A stretch of 9,961 nt of DNA from Hyphomonadaceae bacterium. Lineage in GTDB: Bacteria > Pseudomonadota > Alphaproteobacteria > Caulobacterales > Hyphomonadaceae. The notes under the pieces were generated by a model. It searched no databases and was not told the DNA's origin. It worked only from the letters and a program-made list of their open reading frames with translations. The position numbers and the translations under genes are program-made. Position 1 is the first letter of the stretch. Every line of letters begins with the position of its first letter. Below are positions 4,601 through 9,961 of this stretch, one piece after another. The stretch spans positions 1 to 9,961 of the forward strand of contig JAUYSA010000170.1 of assembly GCA_030696545.1 (NCBI GenBank), written 5' to 3'.

Positions 4601-6778
4601 CTAGTGGCCGCCCGCCATGGCCGCGAGCATGAGCAGCGCGACGATGTTGGTGATCTTGATCATCGGGTTCACGGCGGGGCCCGCCGTGTCCTTGTAGGGG
4701 TCGCCGACGGTGTCGCCGGTGACGGCAGCCTTGTGGGCTTCCGAACCCTTCTTGTGAACGACGCCGTCCTTGTCGCGGAAGCCGTCCTCGAACGACTTCT
4801 TGGCGTTGTCCCACGCGCCGCCGCCCGAGGTCATCGAGATGGCGACGAAGAGACCCGTGACGATCACGCCGAGAAGCATGGCGCCGACGGCGGAGAGAGC
4901 GTGGCCCTTGTAGTCGTCAGCGAAGCCGCCAATGCCCCAGATCACGAAGAACAGCACGATGGGCGACAGAACCGGCAGCAGCGAGGGCAGGATCATTTCC
5001 TTGATCGCCGCCTTGGTCAGCATGTCGACGGCGCGGCCGTAATCCGGCTTGCCCGTGTAGTCCATGATGCCCGGGATTTCGCGGAACTGACGGCGGACTT
5101 CTTCGACCACCGCTTGCGCCGCACGACCAACCGCCATCATCGACATGCCGCCGAAGAGGAAGGGCAGCAGGCCGCCGAACAGCAGGCCGACGACCACGTA
5201 GGGGTTCGACAGCTCGAAGTTCGGAACGACGCCATACAGGAAGTCTCCCTCGACCGCGTTGGTCGAGAAGAAATCAAGGTCGGCGGTGAAGGCGGCGAAC
5301 AGCACCAGCGCGCCGAGACCGGCAGAGCCGATCGCGTAGCCCTTGGTGACGGCTTTCGTCGTGTTGCCGACGGCGTCGAGCGTGTCGGTCGTTTCACGGA
5401 CCGAGTCGTCGAGGCCGGACATTTCGGCGATGCCGCCGGCGTTGTCTGTAACCGGGCCGAAGGCGTCGAGCGCGACCACCATGCCGGCGAGGGCCAGCAT
5501 GGTCGTGACGGCGATGCCGACGCCGATGAGACCGGCGAGCGTGTAGGTGAAGATAATACCCGCGATGATGATCAGGGCCGGAATGGCCGTGGCTTCAAGC
5601 GAGACGGCGAGACCCTGGATCACGTTGGTGCCGTGGCCGGAGACCGAGGCCTGGGCGATCGAGCGCACAGGACGGTAGCCGACGCCGGTGTAGTATTCCG
5701 TGATCCAGATGATGAGGCCGGTGACGACGAGACCGGCGATGCCGCACAGGAACAGGTTCATGGCGGTGATCGGGGTCGAGAAGTCGTCGGCCATCGTGAC
5801 CGTTGCGGTCATCGGGTCGCCAAGCGTCATGTAGATAGCGAGATAGAGCGCCGGAACCGAGAGAACGGCGGAAGCGATGAAGCCCTTGTAGAGGGCGCCC
5901 ATCACGTTGCGCGAGTCTTTCGAGAGGCGGACGAAGAACGTGCCGAGGATCGAGGTGATGATGCAGACGCCCGCGATAGTGAGCGGGAGCATCATCATGC
6001 CGGTTTCTGCGACGCCGTTGAAGGAGATGGAAGCGAGAACCATCGTGGCGACGATCGTCACCGCGTAGGTTTCGAACAGGTCGGCCGCCATGCCGGCGCA
6101 ATCGCCGACGTTGTCGCCGACGTTGTCTGCGATCGTGGCCGGGTTGCGTGGATCATCTTCCGGAATGCCGGCTTCGACCTTGCCCACCATGTCGCCGCCG
6201 ACGTCAGCGCCCTTGGTGAAGATGCCGCCGCCGAGACGGGCGAAGATGGAGATCAGCGAAGCGCCGAAGCCGAGCGAGACCATCGCGTCGATGACTGTGC
6301 GATCGCCCGGTTCGAGGCCGAGGCCGACGGTGAGGAGCGCGTAATAGCCGCCGAGGCCGATGATCGCGAGACCGACGACCAGCATGCCGGTGATGGCTCC
6401 GGACTGGAACGCGACCGCAAGACCCTGAGCGAGGCCCTTCGACGAGGCTTCAGTGGTGCGGACGTTGGCCTGCACCGAGATCTTCATGCCGATATAGCCG
6501 GCCGCGCCCGAGAGCACTGCGCCGAGCACGAAGCCGAGCGGGGCTTCCCAGTTCTTGAAGAAGACCGCGATGACGATGGTGACGAGAACGCCGACCATCG
6601 CGATCGTGCGATACTGGCGGTTGAGGTAGGCGTTGGCGCCTTCCTGAATGGCTTTTGCGATTTCCTGCATACGGGCGCTGCCGGTCGGCAGAGCCATGAG
6701 GCGCTGGGTCGTGATGACCCCGTATCCTATTGCGATCAGGCCTGCCACGATGGGCAGCCACAGCGACAAGTCGCTCAT
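4601..6778 (-). CDS. hppA: K+-independent H+-translocating membrane pyrophosphatase
   Basis: Inner-membrane V-type pyrophosphatase: hydrolyses PPi and pumps protons out of the cytoplasm, conserving energy from biosynthetic PPi. The 725 aa are almost all hydrophobic helices (16 expected in the family). The PPi/Mg site is intact: D192 and D196 with K200 and E202 (GADVGGDMVGKVE), EDDPRNP (207-213), DNVGDNVGD (218-226), ALDAFGPVTDNAGG (436-449) and the C-terminal DTVGDPYKDTAGPAVNP (689-705). The subclass motif is GNTTKAVT (471-478). Lys at 475, where K+-dependent enzymes have Ala (GNTTAA), marks the K+-independent H+-pumping type. ATG 6778 is chosen because AGAGGA precedes it by 6 nt and the first helix follows at once; a 43-codon extension upstream lacks family features. 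It is monocistronic, ending in a strong terminator, and divergent from the transporter gene. Confidence 0.97.
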   Translation of the reverse strand: MSDLSLWLPIVAGLIAIGYGVITTQRLMALPTGSARMQEIAKAIQEGANAYLNRQYRTIAMVGVLVTIVIAVFFKNWEAPLGFVLGAVLSGAAGYIGMKISVQANVRTTEASSKGLAQGLAVAFQSGAITGMLVVGLAIIGLGGYYALLTVGLGLEPGDRTVIDAMVSLGFGASLISIFARLGGGIFTKGADVGGDMVGKVEAGIPEDDPRNPATIADNVGDNVGDCAGMAADLFETYAVTIVATMVLASISFNGVAETGMMMLPLTIAGVCIITSILGTFFVRLSKDSRNVMGALYKGFIASAVLSVPALYLAIYMTLGDPMTATVTMADDFSTPITAMNLFLCGIAGLVVTGLIIWITEYYTGVGYRPVRSIAQASVSGHGTNVIQGLAVSLEATAIPALIIIAGIIFTYTLAGLIGVGIAVTTMLALAGMVVALDAFGPVTDNAGGIAEMSGLDDSVRETTDTLDAVGNTTKAVTKGYAIGSAGLGALVLFAAFTADLDFFSTNAVEGDFLYGVVPNFELSNPYVVVGLLFGGLLPFLFGGMSMMAVGRAAQAVVEEVRRQFREIPGIMDYTGKPDYGRAVDMLTKAAIKEMILPSLLPVLSPIVLFFVIWGIGGFADDYKGHALSAVGAMLLGVIVTGLFVAISMTSGGGAWDNAKKSFEDGFRDKDGVVHKKGSEAHKAAVTGDTVGDPYKDTAGPAVNPMIKITNIVALLMLAAMAGGH

Positions 6779-6979
6779 GTATCGTCCTCTCAACGGGTTG
6801 ATTTTGGACGACTTCCCCGCAACCCCCCTGGAATTGCGCTTGGCCCGCCCGGCAAGATGGCGGGAACATGCCCAAATTGCCCGATTCAGGCAAGTTGGTT
6901 GAATCAATTGAAGTTGCCGTAACGGCGCCTGTCACTGGAAGAGCGTTGAGATCGATCCCGCTCCGTGATGGATGGCACG
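6779..6979. promoter_or_regulatory. Divergent intergenic region between hppA and the EamA transporter
   Basis: This 201-nt region must hold promoters for both directions. It is less GC-rich in its middle (about 6870-6920) than the flanking genes. It contains an inverted repeat TTGCC-N7-GGCAA (6877-6893) and repeated TTGAA/GATTCA words just to the right (GATTCA 6883-6888, TGAATC shortly after). I cannot assign -35/-10 boxes with confidence. Confidence 0.4.
6785..6790 (-). promoter_or_regulatory. Ribosome binding site fixing the hppA start
   Basis: On the minus strand AGAGGA lies 6 nt before the ATG at 6778. It selects the short N-terminus (MSDLSLWLP) over an in-frame start about 130 nt further upstream. 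Confidence 0.75.
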
Positions 6980-7885
6980 ATGAGCGACGTACCAACGCTT
7001 CAACGCCCGCTGCCCCTGCCCCCGCTCGCTCTGGCGATGATCGGGGTGATGATGGGCTGCATGATGGACGCCCTGATCAAGCATCTGGGCGCGGCCTATA
7101 CTGCCGTGCTGATCGCGGCGATGCGATATGTGTTCGGAACGATGTTCTCCGGCGCGACGGTGATGGCGCTGAAGCGGAAGATGCCGGACGGCGCCGGGCT
7201 GAGGCGCCATGCGGTGCGGGCCGTGGCGAGCACGGGCTCTGCGGTGCTGTTCTTTCATTGCCTGACGATCCTGCCGATCGCAGAGGCGACGGTTCTGATC
7301 TTCTGCGCGCCTTTGATGATCGCGCCTCTGGCCTGGTGGATCCTCGGCGAGAAGATGCAGCCGATCGCAGCGGTTTCGCTGGTTGTCGGGTTCGTGGGCG
7401 TGCTGATCACGGTGCAGGGCGCGCCGGAAGTTGCGGATACGGCGCGGCGCATGGAGGGCGTGATCTCGGGCGTGGTTGCGTCTGGGCTTTATGCGCTGTC
7501 GGTGGTTCTGCTGCGGCAGCTGGCGCAGAAGGATGACGCGATTGTAACAGCGTTCCTGGGGAATGTGTTTCCCGCGATCTACCTGATCGGACCAGCGATA
7601 CTTCTCGGTACGGCGCCGGCGATGGCGGACATTCCGTTGTTTGCGGTGGCCGGGCTGACAGGGTTCCTGCTCTGGTTCCTGTTGACGCAAGCGTATGCGC
7701 GCGCGCCTGCGCAGAGCCTCGCCGCGGCGGAATACACCGCGCTGATCTGGAGCGCCCTGCTCGGCTATTTCTTCTTTGCAGAGACGCCGCGCTGGCAGGT
7801 GTGGATCGGGGCGCTGGTGATCGTTGCAGCCGTGACTCTTTCGGCATGGCACAGCCACAGGGAGGCTCGGACGCTGGCGGACTAG
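6980..7885 (+). CDS. DMT-superfamily transporter with two EamA domains
   Basis: Inner-membrane carrier of 301 aa with about ten transmembrane helices in two tandem EamA repeats (about 16-147 and 160-288). Typical signatures are present: end of the first repeat IAEATVLIFCAPLMIAPLAW plus GEKM; the second repeat has AYARAPAQSLAAAEYTALIW, then LLGYFFFAETP and WIGALVIVAA. Family members export or import small metabolites such as amino acids, nucleotides or S-adenosylmethionine; the substrate cannot be deduced here. The start is uncertain: ATG 6980 gives the usual short leader before helix 1, while GTG 6965 or ATG 6968 would add four or five residues. No strong Shine-Dalgarno marks any of them. It is divergent from hppA and 67 nt upstream of the barrel gene, which may share its transcript. 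Confidence 0.92.
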   Translation: MSDVPTLQRPLPLPPLALAMIGVMMGCMMDALIKHLGAAYTAVLIAAMRYVFGTMFSGATVMALKRKMPDGAGLRRHAVRAVASTGSAVLFFHCLTILPIAEATVLIFCAPLMIAPLAWWILGEKMQPIAAVSLVVGFVGVLITVQGAPEVADTARRMEGVISGVVASGLYALSVVLLRQLAQKDDAIVTAFLGNVFPAIYLIGPAILLGTAPAMADIPLFAVAGLTGFLLWFLLTQAYARAPAQSLAAAEYTALIWSALLGYFFFAETPRWQVWIGALVIVAAVTLSAWHSHREARTLAD

Positions 7886-7896
7886 CGATTGCCTGC

Positions 7897-7924
7897 GGTG
7901 GCGAATGCCTCCAGATTCGCCGCC
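7897..7924 (+). other. Hairpin in the leader of the outer-membrane protein gene
   Basis: GGCGAAT (7900-7906) pairs with ATTCGCC (7915-7921) across an 8-nt loop. One G-U and two G-C pairs extend the stem to 10 bp. It begins 12 nt after the transporter stop and ends 29 nt before the barrel-protein ATG. There is no T-tract, so it is more likely an mRNA-stabilising or processing structure than a terminator; that role is inference. Confidence 0.45.
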
Positions 7925-7952
7925 TCAGACTAAGCAGAAATTGGGGGTTTGC

Positions 7953-8621
7953 ATGAAACGTATGATGACGCTGGCCGCATTGGCGGTTGGGAGCGGAGTA
8001 GGCGCGCAGACAGCAATGGCGCAACAAATTGCCGTTAGCGGCAGCATCGGAACGACGGGCGGCTCGATTGAAGCGCAGACGCAGATCACGCCGATCATCC
8101 AGTTGCGCGGCGGGTACAATTATTTCGAGTACGGCGTGGACGACACCTATGACGACATCGCCTACGACGGCGATCTCGACCTCACCACGTGGGGCGCGTT
8201 CGTTGACTTCAGGCCGTTCGCGAACAGCTTCATCGTTTCGGCTGGCGCCTACTTCGGCGACAAGGGACTGAAGCTCGCGGCGACGCCGACGCAGAACGTC
8301 GAGATCGGCAACCAGACTTTCACGCCATCGCAGGTCGGGACGCTGAATGCCGAGGCGAGCCTTGAAGACACGGCGCCGTTCCTGGGCATTGGTTGGGACA
8401 CGACGTTCCAGGGATCGGGGCCGGGCATGGGCTTCAAGTTCATCGTCGGCGCGATGTTCACCGGATCGCCGGATGTGAGCATGACGGCGACGGGCGGCAC
8501 GCTGTCTAACGACGCCAACTTCCAGAACCAGCTGGCGATCGAAGAACAGAACCTGCAGGACGACATCAACGACTACGAAATCTATCCCGTCGTGCAGGCC
8601 GGCCTGACCTGGTCGTTCTAG
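7953..8621 (+). CDS. Small outer-membrane beta-barrel protein
   Basis: A 222-aa exported protein. Residues 1-23 form a Sec signal peptide (basic MKR, hydrophobic core, cleavage after AMA, mature protein starting QQIAVSG). The rest is an alternating pattern of short strands with acidic or Gly/Asn turns, many aromatic girdle residues (GGYNYFEY, AFVDFRPF, AGAYFG), and a C-terminal strand ending GLTWSF with terminal Phe, the signal read by the BAM complex. The acidic loop DDTYDDIAYDGDLD (63-76) could bind divalent cations (inference). Eight strands is a reasonable guess for this length. I do not recognise a named family, and the role (porin, adhesin or structural) is open. The start is supported by the signal peptide and a weak GGGGG motif 5 nt upstream. 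It ends in a strong terminator. Confidence 0.85.
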   Translation: MKRMMTLAALAVGSGVGAQTAMAQQIAVSGSIGTTGGSIEAQTQITPIIQLRGGYNYFEYGVDDTYDDIAYDGDLDLTTWGAFVDFRPFANSFIVSAGAYFGDKGLKLAATPTQNVEIGNQTFTPSQVGTLNAEASLEDTAPFLGIGWDTTFQGSGPGMGFKFIVGAMFTGSPDVSMTATGGTLSNDANFQNQLAIEEQNLQDDINDYEIYPVVQAGLTWSF

Positions 8622-8642
8622 GAAGCCGGACGCTGAAATGAG

Positions 8643-8680
8643 GAACGCCCCGCAGTTGATGCTGCGGGGCGTTCTGTTTT
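8643..8680 (+). terminator. Strong rho-independent terminator of the outer-membrane protein gene
   Basis: A perfect 13-bp stem, GAACGCCCCGCAG with CTGCGGGGCGTTC, has a 6-nt loop (8656-8661) and is followed by TGTTTT. It lies 21 nt after the barrel-protein stop and between two convergent genes. In the other direction the hairpin is followed by CTCATTTC, a poor T-tract, so it works mainly for the + strand. Confidence 0.88.
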
Positions 8681-8697
8681 GTGGAGAGGCGTGCGGC

Positions 8698-9192
8698 CTA
8701 CTGGGCCGGAGCGCCGCCCGGATTTTCTTTCAGCCAGCGCTGCTTTTCCATGGCGGCTTCGGCGGCGGTGCAGTCGCCCATATAGGTGGCGTCAGCATTC
8801 ATCGAGAAGCCGGCGGGGATGAAGCCGAGATTGGCCGAGCCCTTGGCGCGGATCTGCATCGAGGTGGGCGTGTGCGTCAGCGTTGCGTCGGCCTTGCCGG
8901 TGGTCTTGCCTTCGCAGATCAGCTTGAACGAATAACCTGCGGCGATCGGCTGGACGTTGTCGACCTTGCAGCCTTCCTCAAGATCGCGGGCCAGCTTCGA
9001 CAGCGTGATGCGCGCCTTCTCGGGGATGAGGCATTCGAGGTTTTCCTCGTTGAGCGGGATCGCCATGATGTTGGTTTCCTGCTTCCACTTCCACTTGCCA
9101 GGCTTGACCTGGATGGCGCCGTCCTTGACGGTGTCGGCGGATGCAGCACACACGGCCAGCAGAGCCGTCGCGGCGAGAGCCAGAAGCCTCAT
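8698..9192 (-). CDS. DUF3617 domain-containing periplasmic protein
   Basis: A 164-aa secreted protein of unknown function. Residues 1-19 (MRLLALAATALLAVCAASA) are a signal peptide; LAVC is not a proper lipobox because Val precedes Cys. The mature part begins DTVKDG and shows the DUF3617 pattern: PGKWKWKQET (31-40, the family's PGxWxxxxET), ECLIPEKA (53-60), GCKV (74-77), LICEGKTTGK (91-100) and GDCTAAE (139-145). Four mature Cys (54, 75, 93, 141) fit two disulfides. DUF3617 proteins are widespread in proteobacteria with no established biochemical role. GAGGGAGA lies 7 nt before the ATG and supports this start over a 15-codon-longer frame that would bury the signal peptide. It is probably monocistronic, since 108 nt separate it from the rhomboid gene upstream. 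Confidence 0.9.
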   Translation of the reverse strand: MRLLALAATALLAVCAASADTVKDGAIQVKPGKWKWKQETNIMAIPLNEENLECLIPEKARITLSKLARDLEEGCKVDNVQPIAAGYSFKLICEGKTTGKADATLTHTPTSMQIRAKGSANLGFIPAGFSMNADATYMGDCTAAEAAMEKQRWLKENPGGAPAQ

Positions 9193-9213
9193 GATAAAGT
9201 CTCCCTCAGGGGC

Positions 9214-9234
9214 GGGCCGCGAAACCTGCGGCCC
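9214..9234 (-). other. Hairpin in the leader of the DUF3617 gene
   Basis: GGGCCGC and GCGGCCC form a perfect 7-bp stem with a 7-nt loop, located 22-42 nt upstream of the ATG and just before the Shine-Dalgarno on the minus strand. It could modulate translation or, as downstream sequence for the rhomboid transcript, add stability at its 3' side. There is no T-tract. Confidence 0.4.
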
Positions 9235-9300
9235 CATTCACAGCGGCGATATACGGCCTTCCTATATGAACGCGGCCCGAATGAGGCGGGCGCCAAATCG

Positions 9301-9960
9301 TCATGATTGGACCAAGCGGTAGCCTTTGACGGGAAGCACCGCCATAAGCACTGCCCCTGCAATATAGCCGCCGAGGTGCGCTTCCCAAGCGATCCCCATG
9401 CCGAGCGCGTAGGGCGCCGCAATTGTGAGCAGCACGTTGGCGAGCGCGAAGGCGAACGTGAAGCGCAGGAATTCCGGCGCCCAGAGTTTGCGCTTCATCC
9501 CGTACGGGTCGAGCAGGAGGGCGGCGGCGATGAGGCCAGACGTGCCGCCGGAAGCGCCGACAGCCCACGGCGTCTCAGCGGTGGCGAGCGCGAGATAGAG
9601 CGCGGAGCCGGCGATGACGGAGCCGAGGAACACGATCATCCAGAGACCCCAGGCGCTGGGGCCTTTTCCGAAAGTGCGGGCGACGGGCGTGCCGAAGGCG
9701 AGGAGCATCAGCGAATTGATGATGACGTGCATCCAGTCGCCATGCAGCAGCGCGGTGGACCCGAGCGTCATCAGGCCAGAGAGCACATCGGGATAAACTT
9801 TGGGCGAGCCGGCGGGCGCCCAGAAACGCTCCGGCGCGAGGGCGAAATCATAGAGGGCGGCCTGCTGCTCGGCGAATGGCGCAAAGGCGTAGGCGGCGTA
9901 GAGCGCCACCAGCAGGATGCACATGATCACGACGATCAACGGGGCGTTGAAGATCGGCTG
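9301..9960 (-). CDS. Rhomboid-family intramembrane serine protease, N-terminus cut by window edge
   Basis: Inner-membrane protease that cleaves transmembrane substrates. The frame stays open to the right edge and reads QPIFNAP, a typical near-N-terminal rhomboid motif. The real start is therefore just outside, and the in-frame TTG at 9939 is not it. Counting the first visible Gln as 1, the oxyanion motif HGDWMHVIIN spans 73-82 (H78, N82), the nucleophile is S137 in GASG, and the general base is H195 in EAHLGGYIAG. All catalytic residues are present, so it should be active rather than an iRhom-like pseudoprotease. The region between helix 1 and the HxxxN helix is the expected L1 loop. Six helices are visible. 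Substrates are unknown. Confidence 0.94.
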   Translation of the reverse strand, partial: QPIFNAPLIVVIMCILLVALYAAYAFAPFAEQQAALYDFALAPERFWAPAGSPKVYPDVLSGLMTLGSTALLHGDWMHVIINSLMLLAFGTPVARTFGKGPSAWGLWMIVFLGSVIAGSALYLALATAETPWAVGASGGTSGLIAAALLLDPYGMKRKLWAPEFLRFTFAFALANVLLTIAAPYALGMGIAWEAHLGGYIAGAVLMAVLPVKGYRLVQS

Positions 9961-9961
9961 G

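Noticed and set aside
6779..6907. A 43-codon N-terminal extension of hppA.
   Set aside because: It has no family similarity, a good Shine-Dalgarno lies before ATG 6778, and the extension would consume most of the divergent promoter region.
4448..6922. An 824-codon open frame on the + strand, longer than any annotated gene here.
   Set aside because: It is the antisense shadow of hppA. Its composition is an extreme run of Asp, Glu, His, Arg and Gly with no hydrophobic core, as expected when a high-GC gene is read backwards. The minus strand carries complete pyrophosphatase motifs.
8643..8680. Use of the same hairpin as a terminator for the DUF3617 gene.
   Set aside because: In the minus direction the stem is followed by CTCATTTC, not a continuous T-tract, so I assign it only to the + strand.
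9193..9237. A 15-codon-longer start for the DUF3617 protein.
   Set aside because: It would place charged residues before the signal peptide and run through the ribosome binding site and leader hairpin.
1..9961. A new multi-gene system such as defence, secretion or a biosynthetic cluster.
   Set aside because: Genes alternate in strand, mostly have separate terminators or hairpins, and belong to recognisable unrelated families. No toxin-antitoxin pair, nuclease/helicase set, CRISPR array, tRNA, IS or phage gene is visible.

Overview
The window reads as ordinary chromosome of a high-GC alphaproteobacterium. Codons are strongly G/C-ending throughout. The gene set is a membrane pyrophosphatase, a DUF3617 periplasmic protein, a GlpQ-type lipoprotein, a rhomboid and an AraC regulator with a C-terminal double helix-turn-helix. 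Intergenic palindromes of the 'TGTCATCCCGG...' type also fit that class. A Hyphomonadaceae- or Caulobacterales-like bacterium is my best guess; this is inference, with no rRNA or other marker in view. I see no insertion sequence, phage gene, tRNA, CRISPR array or defence locus.

Layout, left to right: the C-terminal two thirds of an AraC-family regulator (+, cut by the left edge) converges on a short-chain dehydrogenase (-). The gap between them holds a 109-bp inverted repeat with about 43-bp arms. Upstream of the dehydrogenase is a perfect 16-bp operator-like palindrome. Next comes a roughly 150-bp GC-rich element bounded by two reverse-complementary hairpins, with a G-quadruplex motif inside. 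The + strand then carries a GlpQ-like glycerophosphodiester phosphodiesterase lipoprotein and an unrecognised single-pass membrane protein with six extracytoplasmic cysteines. That protein overlaps tail-to-tail with a RibD/DHFR-fold reductase (-). A strong intrinsic terminator follows, belonging to hppA, a K+-independent-type H+-pyrophosphatase (-, 725 aa). Divergent from hppA is a DMT/EamA-family transporter (+), followed by a small outer-membrane beta-barrel protein (+) and its strong terminator. A DUF3617 periplasmic protein (-) and a rhomboid intramembrane protease (-, cut by the right edge) close the window.

The genes do not form an obvious shared pathway. Most look like single-gene units in alternating orientation, many with their own hairpin or terminator. 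A loose envelope theme is visible: phosphodiester scavenging lipoprotein, anchored Cys-rich protein, proton-pumping PPase, metabolite transporter, outer-membrane barrel, periplasmic DUF3617 and rhomboid protease. I do not see a new multi-gene system. The points most worth a second look are the non-coding structures (the repeats, the G4 motif and the operator palindrome) and the orphan six-cysteine membrane protein.
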